A stretch of 64,000 bases of DNA from contig NZ_CP039712.1 of assembly GCF_005145005.1 (NCBI RefSeq), forward strand, positions 1,532,501-1,596,500, written 5' to 3'. Positions 9,697 through 17,705 of the stretch are shown piece by piece. Position 1 is the stretch's first letter. Every line of letters begins with the position of its first letter. The notes beneath the pieces were generated by a model. It did no database searches, was not told where the DNA came from, and worked only from the letters and a program-made list of their open reading frames with translations. The stretch is from Vagococcus zengguangii. Its GTDB lineage: Bacteria > Bacillota > Bacilli > Lactobacillales > Vagococcaceae. The translations under genes and the position numbers were made by a program.

Positions 9697-10152
9697 TTAG
9701 TTAATTTCTGGTGCACGACCCAATTGTGCAGTTAACATCCAGATTTTCTTTTCTACAGCACCTTTGATTCCAATAAAGATGTCTTCTGTTACAGCATCAT
9801 CTTCATCATCAGCTGCTTCAATACCTTCCTCTGCTAAACCTTGAATATAGCGGTAACCTTTTAAGATAGTTTCTAAATGATCCGTCATTGATTTATCGTA
9901 GGATCCTTTTTCATCTTCAATTTTTGTATTATCAGCAAATTCTTGTAAAGTAGAATAAGGAGAGCCACCAATTGTGATTAAACGCTCTGCGATTTCATCT
10001 AGCCAATCATTCACTTCATCCATTAATTCATCCATTTTAGGATGCATAGTTAGAAAACCATTACCTCTCATATACCAGTGTGCTTGGTGAATCACTGTTG
10101 CAAATTGACTTAAGTCTGCTACTGCTTGATTTAAAACTTGTTCTTTCTTCAT
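9697..10152 (-). CDS. dps: Dps family ferritin-like DNA-protection protein
   Basis: 151 residues of the Dps/Dpr family. The ferroxidase-site residues are visible in IHQAHWYMRG (His and the following residues, about 21-30) and in MDEVNDWLDEIAERL (about 44-58, with Asp and Glu ligands). Proteins of this family form dodecamers that oxidise and store iron and protect DNA from peroxide in the cytoplasm. The gene is monocistronic, flanked by its own terminator. A near-perfect PerR box lies between the promoter and the gene, consistent with peroxide induction. Confidence 0.95.
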   Translation of the reverse strand: MKKEQVLNQAVADLSQFATVIHQAHWYMRGNGFLTMHPKMDELMDEVNDWLDEIAERLITIGGSPYSTLQEFADNTKIEDEKGSYDKSMTDHLETILKGYRYIQGLAEEGIEAADDEDDAVTEDIFIGIKGAVEKKIWMLTAQLGRAPEIN

Positions 10153-10170
10153 TATTTTCCCTCCATCTAT

Positions 10171-10185
10171 TAATAATTATTATAA
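10171..10185. promoter_or_regulatory. PerR-type operator upstream of dps
   Basis: TAATAATTATTATAA matches the Per box consensus TTATAATTATTATAA at 14 of 15 positions. It lies 19-33 bases upstream of the dps ATG. A candidate promoter, TTGTAA-18-TAAAAT on the minus strand (about 10209-10238), lies just upstream, so binding would block transcription or early elongation. Confidence 0.7.
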
Positions 10186-10255
10186 ACTAAAACGTTTTAT
10201 ACTTATATTTTAACATCTTATTTAGAATAATTACAATAAATAACCTTTTAAAAAC

Positions 10256-10288
10256 ACAAAAAACTAGCCATTTCTGACTAGTTTTTCT
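10256..10288 (-). terminator. Terminator of trxA
   Basis: AAAAACTAG (10259-10267) pairs with CTAGTTTTT (10278-10286); the minus strand continues in T after the stem. Confidence 0.8.
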
Positions 10289-10289
10289 T

Positions 10290-10601
10290 TTACATGTATT
10301 TAGCTAAAACGTCTTGTAATTGTTCTTTACGGTGAACACCGATTAATTTTTCAACAACTTGATCGTCTTTTTTAACAAGTAATGTAGGAATACTCATAAT
10401 TCCAAATGAAGCAGGAACTTCAGGGTTTTCGTCAACATCCATTTTGTAGATTTTAACTTGTCCATCTAATTCTTCTGCTAATTCATCAATGATTGGTCCT
10501 TGGATACGACATGGTCCACACCATGGTGCCCAAAAGTCTACTAAGACTAATCCTTCTTTTGTTTCTTCTGCAAATAAAGCATCTGTTAATTCCATTGCCA
10601 T
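10290..10601 (-). CDS. trxA: Thioredoxin
   Basis: 103 residues, the usual size for thioredoxin. The active site is WCGPC at 27-31 within VDFWAPWCGPC, with the cis-Pro motif in GIMSIPTLLV (about 71-80). The protein reduces cytoplasmic disulphides with electrons from thioredoxin reductase. AGGAGG precedes the ATG by about 8 bases. The gene lies downstream of mutS2 in the same direction but has its own extended -10 promoter and a terminator, so it can be expressed alone. Confidence 0.97.
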   Translation of the reverse strand: MAMELTDALFAEETKEGLVLVDFWAPWCGPCRIQGPIIDELAEELDGQVKIYKMDVDENPEVPASFGIMSIPTLLVKKDDQVVEKLIGVHRKEQLQDVLAKYM

Positions 10602-10633
10602 TTAATCTTCCTCCTACTACTTTAATTATCCTT

Positions 10634-10642
10634 ATTATATCA
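10634..10642 (-). promoter_or_regulatory. Extended -10 promoter of trxA
   Basis: On the minus strand TGATATAAT forms an extended -10 element about 33 bases before the trxA ATG. The -35 region is A-rich and weak. Confidence 0.6.
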
Positions 10643-10687
10643 AAGCAACCTTTTTTTTAAAACGAATTGAATTGTGAAAGTTTTATT

Positions 10688-13075
10688 TTATTTGAATTCC
10701 ACAACGGTTGCACCGGTTCCGCCCATATTTTGTGGCGCTAAACCAAAACTTTTGACACTACGATGACCATTTAAATAATCTGTTACCGCGTTACGAATAG
10801 CACCGGTTCCTTTGCCGTGTACAATAATAACGGATGAATAACCTGACATTAAAGCTTCATCAAGATACATGCTTAACTCATGTACTGCGTCATCATAACG
10901 CATGCCACGTAAATCTAACTGACTGTCAACACGTTTACGGGAACCACCATCTGAATTTTTAACACGGACAATATCACGTTGAACCGTTTTTACAGGTTTA
11001 ACTTTCGTTAAGTCACTTTCAGGTAAATTCATTTTTAAAATACCAAGTTGAACTTGCCACTGACCTCTACCATTAGATGAAATTAAGGTACCACGTTGGC
11101 CATACGATTCTACCATAACGTCGTCACCTGGTTTTAGAACTTGTGCTTCTTTTGCCTTTTGTAACACTTTATTTTTCTTCAAATGGGCTTCTTCATGCGA
11201 TAAATCACCTAGATCTTTTTGCACTTGAATTAATTCATGTTCTTTAACATGCGCTGTTCCTAGATTTTGTTGTTTTTTACGAATATCACGAACAATTTCA
11301 TCAGATTTTTCTTTGGCTTCTTCGATAATTTTATTCGCTGCTTCTTTAGCTTTTGCCATCTCTTTTTCACGTTCTTCAAAGAAGTAGCCATAAGCATTTT
11401 TTAAATCTGCTAATAATTTTTCGGAAGCTGCGACTTGCTCACGAACTTCTAAATATTCCGTTTCCGCCATCTTCCGACGCAATTCTAAGTCAGCAATCAT
11501 CTCGTTTAAATCTTGGCTCTCACCGTCGACTAGTTGTTGCGCTACTTCGATAATTTGGTTATCTAGACCCAAACGTCGTGAAATTTCAAAGGCATTACTA
11601 CGTCCGGGAACGCCGATTAGTAATTTATAGGTTGGGCTTAATGAATCGACATCAAATTCCATACTGGCATTGATCGTTCCTTGACGGTTGTATCCATAAA
11701 CTTTCAACTCAGGATAGTGAGTTGTTGCAACTACGTAAGCTCCGGTCGCAGCAACCGTATCTAATAGAGAAATCGCTAAAGCAGCTCCCTCTTGTGGATC
11801 AGTTCCGGCTCCCAACTCGTCAAATAATACCAATGAATCTTGATCGATTTGGTCGATAATGGACACAATATTGGTCATGTGAGAAGAGAACGTACTCAAG
11901 TTTTGCTCAATTGATTGTTCATCACCGATATCAGCAAAGATTTCTTTAAAAATAGCCACACTACTTTCTTCGGCTGCAGTAATTGGTAAGCCTGCTTGGG
12001 CCATTATTTGTAGTAGTCCTAATGTTTTGAGCGTAATTGTCTTCCCACCTGTATTAGGTCCAGTAATAACAATTGTTTGGTAATCTTTACCAATAACGAT
12101 ATCATTAGCGACTGCCACGTCTGCAGAGATAAACGGGTGACGTGCTTGTTTCAATTCCACCTGTTGCTCATCACTTATATGTGGAATCACCGCTTTGACC
12201 TCTTTTGCAAATTTCGCTTTAGCATTAATAAAGTCTAGCTGCCCAATCACATAGGCATTTTGCATGATTTCTTGGCGATATGGAGCGATTTCGTTAGATA
12301 ATTCAGCTAAAATCCGCTCTACTTCATGACGTTCAGCAATTTGTTGTTGGCGTAAACGATTATTTAGTTCAACCACTTGCTTAGGCTCCACAAAAATCGT
12401 TTGACCTGAGGCACTTTGATCGTGAACCACTCCACCAAAAACACCACGATATTCACTTTTAACTGGGATAACATAGCGGTCATTACGCATGGTGATAATC
12501 GCATCGCTCAAATATTTTGCATTTTTCCCACGAATTAATCCATCCAATTGTTCTTTAACGCTCATCTCTGAACGACGAATTTGATGACGAATTGTTCGTA
12601 ATTCTGGTGAAGCCTCATCAGTTACGCGCCCATCTTCTTCTACCGCCGCTCTAATTTTCCCCGATAAACTTGGGACACTCTCTAACTTGTCGGCTAATTC
12701 ATAAACACGTTTTAGTGCTAATTCACTATCAGCTAATTCTTCAAAAAAACGGACTAACTCTGATGTCGTATATAAGACCTTACCGATTTGGGCAATTTCA
12801 AGACCATTCAATAATGCACCGATTTCAAGACGTTTCAAATGCGGACGAATATCTTGTAAATTTGGGACAGGTATCCCTCCCTTAATACGATAAATCGTCA
12901 TGCCATCTTCCGTTTCATCCAATAGTTTCGTCACAGCAGTCGCTTCAGTTTTAGGGGCTAATGCTTTAACCGCTTCTTCACCAAACGCTGTTGTTGTATA
13001 ATCATTAATTTGTTTTTTTATTTTATCAAATTCTAAAATCGCTAGAATTTTCTTATTCAATTCGTTCACTTCCAA
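10688..13075 (-). CDS. mutS2: MutS2 family endonuclease / ribosome-rescue ATPase
   Basis: 795 residues. The MutS-type ATPase has Walker A GPNTGGKT (about 337-344), Walker B LVLFDELGAGTDP (about 410-422) and the ATTHY element. A coiled-coil region runs from about 520 to 630, rich in Glu, Lys and Ala, and the Smr nuclease domain is at about 718-795 (LDLRGMRYDDA, IIVHGKGTG). MutS2 suppresses recombination and, in recent Firmicute work, splits collided ribosomes. The start is uncertain: TTG 13075, GTG 13069 and TTG 13060 are in frame; GGAAG before 13060 makes that one plausible. A terminator separates it from cvpA upstream, so some independent expression is expected. Confidence 0.95.
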   Translation of the reverse strand: MEVNELNKKILAILEFDKIKKQINDYTTTAFGEEAVKALAPKTEATAVTKLLDETEDGMTIYRIKGGIPVPNLQDIRPHLKRLEIGALLNGLEIAQIGKVLYTTSELVRFFEELADSELALKRVYELADKLESVPSLSGKIRAAVEEDGRVTDEASPELRTIRHQIRRSEMSVKEQLDGLIRGKNAKYLSDAIITMRNDRYVIPVKSEYRGVFGGVVHDQSASGQTIFVEPKQVVELNNRLRQQQIAERHEVERILAELSNEIAPYRQEIMQNAYVIGQLDFINAKAKFAKEVKAVIPHISDEQQVELKQARHPFISADVAVANDIVIGKDYQTIVITGPNTGGKTITLKTLGLLQIMAQAGLPITAAEESSVAIFKEIFADIGDEQSIEQNLSTFSSHMTNIVSIIDQIDQDSLVLFDELGAGTDPQEGAALAISLLDTVAATGAYVVATTHYPELKVYGYNRQGTINASMEFDVDSLSPTYKLLIGVPGRSNAFEISRRLGLDNQIIEVAQQLVDGESQDLNEMIADLELRRKMAETEYLEVREQVAASEKLLADLKNAYGYFFEEREKEMAKAKEAANKIIEEAKEKSDEIVRDIRKKQQNLGTAHVKEHELIQVQKDLGDLSHEEAHLKKNKVLQKAKEAQVLKPGDDVMVESYGQRGTLISSNGRGQWQVQLGILKMNLPESDLTKVKPVKTVQRDIVRVKNSDGGSRKRVDSQLDLRGMRYDDAVHELSMYLDEALMSGYSSVIIVHGKGTGAIRNAVTDYLNGHRSVKSFGLAPQNMGGTGATVVEFK

Positions 13076-13086
13076 TCTATACTTTA

Positions 13087-13114
13087 GAAAAAGCTGAACG
13101 GAATCGTCCAGCTT
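13087..13114 (-). terminator. Terminator between cvpA and mutS2
   Basis: On the minus strand AAGCTGGACG pairs with CGTTCAGCTT (one G-U pair), loop ATTC, followed by five T. It lies between cvpA and mutS2, which are otherwise only about 50 bases apart, so it acts as an attenuator of mutS2 if no internal promoter exists. Confidence 0.8.
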
Positions 13115-13123
13115 ATCGCGTCA

Positions 13124-13672
13124 CTATGACACAGCTGTCTGTGTCCATAGCTCAATAATTTTATTTGAATAATAGGGTAAATTAGCAATAATAAATTTTG
13201 CCAGTCCGCTACCCTCAATCATGTTTTGAACAAAATCTAAAGGCACCATCGCAACAACATTTAAAATGCAACTTAATGTGACCATAGCCACCATAACTGC
13301 TAGAATTCCGCTTAAAATTTTTCCCACAACACCAAATAAATCAAAAAAGGTTAGCCCATAGAAAAAGAACCCAGTAAATCTAATCACTGCCCAACCAATT
13401 AATAAGATTAATAAAAATGCGACCCCAGCATAATAGTATTGATCTAAATCAAATAACTGTTGACCTGAATAATAAATAAGGTTTGAATCTAGGGCTGGTT
13501 GAGGATAAGGGACCAATAATTCTAATTTATCACTTAGCTTCTCAAAATTTTTACTCGCTAAATAAAATACAATAAGATAACCGATAGTATGGACGGTTTG
13601 AAAAACAAATCCACGACGAACACCACGAAAAGCCGCAAATCCTAAAATTACAATTAATAACAATGATAACAT
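13124..13672 (-). CDS. CvpA family membrane protein
   Basis: 182 residues with four hydrophobic segments (about 1-16, 24-42, 80-100, 118-142). The N-terminal pattern LGFAAFRGVRRGF and the mid-protein GWAVIRFTGFFFYGLTFF fit the CvpA/YshB family of small inner-membrane proteins linked to colicin V production in E. coli and to cell-envelope homeostasis elsewhere. Biochemical function is unknown. It follows zapA by one base (TAAAATG), the zapA-cvpA-mutS2 order known from other Firmicutes. Confidence 0.88.
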   Translation of the reverse strand: MLSLLLIVILGFAAFRGVRRGFVFQTVHTIGYLIVFYLASKNFEKLSDKLELLVPYPQPALDSNLIYYSGQQLFDLDQYYYAGVAFLLILLIGWAVIRFTGFFFYGLTFFDLFGVVGKILSGILAVMVAMVTLSCILNVVAMVPLDFVQNMIEGSGLAKFIIANLPYYSNKIIELWTQTAVS

Positions 13673-13673
13673 T

Positions 13674-14135
13674 TTACTTCAAATCACTTTCCTGTTGAAT
13701 TTTTTCCAGATTGTGCTTATTAATTAACTCTTGAATTTCAGCAAGTGATAGGTCTTCATAAGTTAAATTTTCAGCTGCTACTATATCTCGAGCCTTCTTA
13801 TCATAAACTTCAAAGCGTGCTAGTCGTCGTTCTAGCTCATCGATGCGGGATAAGGCTTTATCTAATTCATCCATACAATCTTTATTTTTCTTTAATTCAT
13901 TAATTTCAGTTTCTAATTGATTACACTTTTCTTGAAGATGCAACTCATCTGAAAGGACATTAATAGCTAGCAACACTGCCGCTTTAGTCAGCGATGTATC
14001 AGGTGAAAGTTCAATAATCTTATCAATTTGATGATTGGCTAAACCAGTAACAGCATCCATATGTGCTTTGGTTTCAGTTCCAACAATTGTATAAGTTTCA
14101 CCATTAATTTCTGCTTTATAACGTGTTTTATTCAT
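13674..14135 (-). CDS. zapA: Cell division protein ZapA
   Basis: 153 residues. The ZapA core is in the first 90 residues (KAEINGETYTIVGTET, AVLLAINVLSDELHL), followed by a coiled coil (about 85-125) and a C-terminal tail ending SDLK. ZapA binds FtsZ and bundles its filaments at the division ring. The protein is longer than B. subtilis ZapA (about 85 residues) because of the C-terminal extension, which is common in Enterococcaceae. It heads the zapA-cvpA-mutS2 cluster and is divergent from rnhC. Confidence 0.9.
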   Translation of the reverse strand: MNKTRYKAEINGETYTIVGTETKAHMDAVTGLANHQIDKIIELSPDTSLTKAAVLLAINVLSDELHLQEKCNQLETEINELKKNKDCMDELDKALSRIDELERRLARFEVYDKKARDIVAAENLTYEDLSLAEIQELINKHNLEKIQQESDLK

Positions 14136-14315
14136 TTAGCCCGAACTCCTTTCAATCATTTCATTTAATCATCATTAATCTCTTCTACCCATTATAAAAT
14201 AGTTCTGTTTCATTTACAAACGCTATCCTCTATTATTCAAAAAGAAAGTATTTGTCAGATAGACTTTTTTTCGTTACGATTAAAGAAATAAAAGAAAGTG
14301 AAATCGAGGAGACAC

Positions 14316-15248
14316 ATGAGTAGCTATTCATTAAAAAATCAATCTAAGACACAACTTAATACAATTAAAGAGCACTATCAAGCATTCTTACAACCTAAAG
14401 TTCCCGCGCACGCCCTTTTCGTAGCCAAAGCACCTGGCGTAACGGTTACAGCATACCATTCAGGAACAGTCTTATTTCAAGGAAATAACGCCGAAACAGA
14501 AGGAAATCGTTGGGACAATTCCTCAACAAGTTCATCCACTCCTAGCAATTCAACAGCAAAAAAAACAAGCAGTAACTTACCTACTGGCTTTTCTCAGTGG
14601 AACGTGGTCGGTAGCGATGAAGTTGGAAACGGTAGTTATCTAGGTCCAGTCGTCGTTTGCGCTAGCTATGTAACCAAAGAACAAATGCCTTTACTTAAAG
14701 AGCTAGGGGTAAAAGATTCAAAAATGCTAAAGGATAGCGAAATCATCAAAATAGCTGCTGACTTGAAACATGTCATTCAATATCAAGAACTTGTGGTTAC
14801 ACCACAAAAATATAACGAAATCCAACCAAATTATAACGTCAACCGTATGAAAGTTGCCTTACATAATCAAGCAATTTATTTATTGTTAAAAAAAATAGCA
14901 CCTGAACAACCACAAGGCATTTTAATTGATCAATTCACACCTGAAGGTAATTACCGAAAATATTTAAGTATGGAAAAAAATCAAGTCAAAGATGACCTTT
15001 ATTTCACGACTAAAGGAGAACAATATCATCTGGCCGTCGCTGCCGCATCAATTATTTGCCGCGCTAGCTTCTTAAATGAATTGAAAAAAGCCAGTCAGGA
15101 ACTTGGTTTCAACGTTCCTTCTGGTGCGGGCAAACCGTCTGATTTAGCTGCCGCTAAGATTTTAAAACGCGGGGGTATCGAATTATTAAGCAAATACGCC
15201 AAACTTCATTTTGCAAATACCGATAAAGCAAAAAAATTATTAAAATAA
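14316..15248 (+). CDS. rnhC: Ribonuclease HIII
   Basis: 310 residues. An N-terminal TBP-like substrate-binding domain (about 1-90) is joined by a Ser/Thr/Asn-rich linker (about 70-95) to the RNase HII-type catalytic domain, which starts with GSDEVGNGSYLGPVVV (about 107-122; Asp and Glu of DEVG bind metal) and continues with GVKDSKML and the late acidic residues in GILIDQF. RNase HIII cleaves RNA in RNA-DNA hybrids. The ATG at 14316 has GAGGAG 5 bases upstream; an in-frame GTG at 14298 lies upstream of that ribosome site and is rejected. Confidence 0.95.
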   Translation: MSSYSLKNQSKTQLNTIKEHYQAFLQPKVPAHALFVAKAPGVTVTAYHSGTVLFQGNNAETEGNRWDNSSTSSSTPSNSTAKKTSSNLPTGFSQWNVVGSDEVGNGSYLGPVVVCASYVTKEQMPLLKELGVKDSKMLKDSEIIKIAADLKHVIQYQELVVTPQKYNEIQPNYNVNRMKVALHNQAIYLLLKKIAPEQPQGILIDQFTPEGNYRKYLSMEKNQVKDDLYFTTKGEQYHLAVAAASIICRASFLNELKKASQELGFNVPSGAGKPSDLAAAKILKRGGIELLSKYAKLHFANTDKAKKLLK

Positions 15249-15254
15249 CCGCTC

Positions 15255-15291
15255 AAAAGCCTATGAAAAAAACTTTTCATAGGCTTTTTTT
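15255..15291. terminator. Bidirectional terminator, within the lysozyme coding end
   Basis: AAAAGCCTATGAAAA (15255-15269) pairs with TTTTCATAGGCTTTT (15274-15288), with T runs on both strands. It starts 7 bases after the rnhC stop, and the right arm encodes the last residues of the convergent lysozyme. Confidence 0.88.
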
Positions 15292-15944
15292 ATCATATCA
15301 ATCGGCGTTAGCGCTTCTTCGCTATTAGCTTGTGATGGAGCGCTTGAATCACTCTCAACTGAATTTGACGTACTAGTTTCAGGTGAACTAGTATTTGTCG
15401 ATGACGAAGCTACCTCTTCACTCACCTGTTCAGAACTAGAAGAGCTTGTGGTCATTTCTTGACTCGTTGTTGATGTGGCTTGAGATTCACTAGTACTTGT
15501 TTTTGTGTTATTTTCAAGAACAGATAAAAACAACTGAACCTCATCGTGGCGGCGGTTGACTAAACCTTGTGATTTTTCTTTACCCGCGTAGACATAACGT
15601 TCCATCTCCTTAGCAGCCTTTTTCCACTCTTGTTGATTAATATAGATTAATAAATCAGAATCTTTCAAAATTTCTGCACCTAAGTTAAAGTGAAAGCTAG
15701 CTAACGCATCGAATTGGTCTTGAGTCAATGGCACCTTTATAACCTGTTCCATATAGGCAACATGATGTTTAATATCTTTTTTTAAGAAATCCTCGGCTTG
15801 TTGTTGCGTGATAGTCATACCTTTTTTGACATCCTTCGTGTGACCGTAACCGATTGTCCAGACACCAATAATGTCTTCGTAGGCTTCTAAACGAACGCCT
15901 TCCCATTTTTTAATGAGATTAATCCCTTTCGCTGAAATTTCCAT
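15261..15944 (-). CDS. GH24 phage-type lysozyme with Ser/Thr-rich tail
   Basis: 227 residues. The T4-lysozyme-like catalytic domain (about 1-145) keeps the catalytic spacing Glu15, Asp24, Thr30 in WEGVRLEAYEDIIGVWTIGY, plus the core FDALASFHFNLG motif (about 78-89). From about 148 to 210 the protein is almost entirely Ser, Thr, Glu and Gln, then ends with a short amphipathic helix. No signal peptide or holin is present. It is a standalone gene between rnhC and a small membrane protein, with its own ATG and GGAG site. It could be a domesticated prophage endolysin or an autolysin released by a non-Sec route; the sequence does not decide. Confidence 0.9.
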   Translation of the reverse strand: MEISAKGINLIKKWEGVRLEAYEDIIGVWTIGYGHTKDVKKGMTITQQQAEDFLKKDIKHHVAYMEQVIKVPLTQDQFDALASFHFNLGAEILKDSDLLIYINQQEWKKAAKEMERYVYAGKEKSQGLVNRRHDEVQLFLSVLENNTKTSTSESQATSTTSQEMTTSSSSSEQVSEEVASSSTNTSSPETSTSNSVESDSSAPSQANSEEALTPIDMIKKAYEKFFS

Positions 15945-16041
15945 CTAACTCATCTCCTTTCAACCATTTAATAACATGTAATTTCTTAATGTTAGTGTAT
16001 CAAGAATTTGGTTTAAGCAAAAATTATTGGCTTAAATCATC

Positions 16042-16069
16042 AAAAAACCTCAGAAAATTTTTCTGAGGT
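16042..16069 (-). terminator. Terminator of the 95-residue membrane protein gene
   Basis: ACCTCAGAAAA pairs with TTTTCTGAGGT, followed by T6 on the minus strand. Confidence 0.85.
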
Positions 16070-16082
16070 AAGACAATATAAG

Positions 16083-16370
16083 TTATTCTACTTTAAGTTT
16101 TAAGTTTTTCCAAAATGATAGGCCATTAATTCCAATAGTAGCGAATGTTAAAATCCATAACATTGAAGACATCGTTGGCGTTACATCCATTAAAGCCGCT
16201 AAATCTTCTTCCTCGATCCACTTGACAACAGCACTGTATTCAGCACAAATAGCTAACGCTGTTAAAGACAAACTAGCGTAGCTTAACCAACGACTGTTTT
16301 TATTTTGAAACGTCAGAATAACACCCACAATCCCCAATACAAGTCCTAAAGCACCTAACATCATTCCCAT
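16083..16370 (-). CDS. Small membrane protein of unknown function, 95 residues
   Basis: I do not recognise this protein. Three hydrophobic segments are visible (about 2-21, 30-47, 68-87); between the second and third is an acidic loop with the sequence KWIEEEDLAALMD. The ATG has GGAGGG at a spacing of 7. It is flanked by its own terminator and by a terminator upstream, so it is an independent unit. Confidence 0.75.
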   Translation of the reverse strand: MGMMLGALGLVLGIVGVILTFQNKNSRWLSYASLSLTALAICAEYSAVVKWIEEEDLAALMDVTPTMSSMLWILTFATIGINGLSFWKNLKLKVE

Positions 16371-16474
16371 AACAAATCCCTCCGTCCTCCAAGTATTAGC
16401 GATATTATAGCACCCTCAGCTATTACATAAACTAAATTAGATTCATTTTAAATGAACCTTAAACTTTTTGGAAC

Positions 16475-16508
16475 AAAAAGACCTAACACCATAAAAGGTA
16501 TTAGGTCG
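16475..16508 (-). terminator. Terminator of the ireB-ruvX-DUF1292 operon
   Basis: On the minus strand GACCTAATACC pairs with GGTGTTAGGTC (one G-U pair) and is followed by five T. Confidence 0.88.
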
Positions 16509-16524
16509 ATAATGTTGATTAAAA

Positions 16525-16917
16525 TTATTCTTCTTCTGCTGCAAATGCATTGAAGACTTCTTCAATCATATCCCACTCAGCGTCAGTTTCGATAGGTTTT
16601 AATTCGCCTTCAGAATCGTCTTCGCTTTCGATGTATTGGTAAGCTAATAAATCAATTTCTTCTTCGCCATCTTCATCGAATTCAGCAGGGTATAGTAAAA
16701 CGTATTTTTTGTCAGCAAATTCTTCTTCGCCGTCAATTGTTAATAAAATTTCGAATAATGCTTCGTTACCAGCTTCATCAATTAATGTGATGAATTCACG
16801 GTTTTCATGATCATGGTTATGATCGTGGTTGTGGTCATGGCCACATCCGCATCCTTCGTGTTTTTCTTCTTTATGGTCGTGACCGCATGCGCAATCGTGA
16901 TCGTGATTATGTCCCAT
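16525..16917 (-). CDS. yrzB: DUF1292 (YrzB-like) protein with His/Cys-rich N-terminus
   Basis: 130 residues. The DUF1292 core (about 41-125) begins with [19 protein letters not shown] and is strongly acidic. The first 37 residues hold 12 His and 4 Cys, with two similar modules, CACGHDH (9-15) and CGCGHDH (23-29), then repeated HDHNHDH. Such stretches bind Zn, Ni or Cu in other proteins. The core family has no established function but is conserved next to ruvX and ireB. A GAGG ribosome site precedes the ATG. Confidence 0.92.
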   Translation of the reverse strand: MGHNHDHDCACGHDHKEEKHEGCGCGHDHNHDHNHDHENREFITLIDEAGNEALFEILLTIDGEEEFADKKYVLLYPAEFDEDGEEEIDLLAYQYIESEDDSEGELKPIETDAEWDMIEEVFNAFAAEEE

Positions 16918-16948
16918 TCTGTTACCTCTTCCTTATTATTAATATTTA

Positions 16949-17371
16949 TTATTTTGAATGTCTATCCAAATAATTTTGTAAAATCATCACCGCAGCTAAT
17001 TTATCAATGACTTTTTTACGTTTGCTACGTGAGGTATTGGCTTGTTCTACTAACATACGCTCTACTTCAACCGTTGTTAAACGTTCATCTTGATATTCAA
17101 CTGGGATATTATATAACTCTTCTAGGGCCGTGCCGTACGCTTGAGACGCTTCAGCTCTTGGTCCTAACGTGTTATTCATGTTCTTAGGTAACCCTAAAAC
17201 CACTTTTTCGACTTTGTATTCGTCGATTAACTCTTTGACACGCTCGTAACCAAATTCACCGGCTGCTTCATTAATTTTAATTGTTTCGATTCCTTGGGCT
17301 GTCCAACCTAAGCGATCACTAATGGCTACGCCAACCGTTTTAGAACCGACATCTAATCCCATAATTCTCAT
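16949..17371 (-). CDS. ruvX: RuvX/YqgF pre-16S rRNA nuclease (Holliday junction resolvase-like)
   Basis: 140 residues of the RNase H-fold YqgF family: [17 protein letters not shown] at the N-terminus (catalytic Asp in LDVG), [17 protein letters not shown] in the middle (about 58-74) and [13 protein letters not shown] (about 98-110). The family processes the 5' end of pre-16S rRNA and is essential in several bacteria. The ATG overlaps the ireB stop (TAATG). The yrzB gene follows after about 30 bases. Confidence 0.96.
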   Translation of the reverse strand: MRIMGLDVGSKTVGVAISDRLGWTAQGIETIKINEAAGEFGYERVKELIDEYKVEKVVLGLPKNMNNTLGPRAEASQAYGTALEELYNIPVEYQDERLTTVEVERMLVEQANTSRSKRKKVIDKLAAVMILQNYLDRHSK

Positions 17372-17634
17372 TAACTAATCCCATTATCAGATAAATAACT
17401 TCTGATTAACTCTTCCATAATTTCATCACGTTCATGGCGACGAATTAAATTACGTGCCTCTTTGTAACGTGGAATATAAGCTGGATCCCCAGATAGTAAA
17501 TAACCAACAATTTGATTCACTGGGTTATAGCCTTTTTCTTCTAACGCATGATAAACAATCCGTAACGTTTCACTGACTGGTTGTTTATTTAAGTCATTGA
17601 CGTCAAATTGCATAGTCTCATCTGTATAACTCAT
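17371..17634 (-). CDS. ireB: IreB family regulatory phosphoprotein (UPF0297)
   Basis: 87 residues; [15 protein letters not shown] at the N-terminus and [17 protein letters not shown] in the middle are family signatures. In Enterococcus faecalis, as I recall, IreB is phosphorylated by the IreK kinase on two N-terminal threonines (T4 and T7) and lowers intrinsic cephalosporin resistance; Thr4 and Thr7 are present here. It heads the ireB-ruvX-yrzB operon. Confidence 0.95.
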   Translation of the reverse strand: MSYTDETMQFDVNDLNKQPVSETLRIVYHALEEKGYNPVNQIVGYLLSGDPAYIPRYKEARNLIRRHERDEIMEELIRSYLSDNGIS

Positions 17635-17705
17635 CTAACATCCACCTCTTTCTGCTGTGTATCTTCATTTTACAAGAAAGGGGTTTAAACTACAAATAAT
17701 ATTTT

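Noticed and set aside
17371-17634. Broken alaS-ireB operon as a rearrangement
   Set aside because: alaS is next to ireB-ruvX-yrzB homologues in B. subtilis but apart in enterococci as far as I recall, so separation is not notable.
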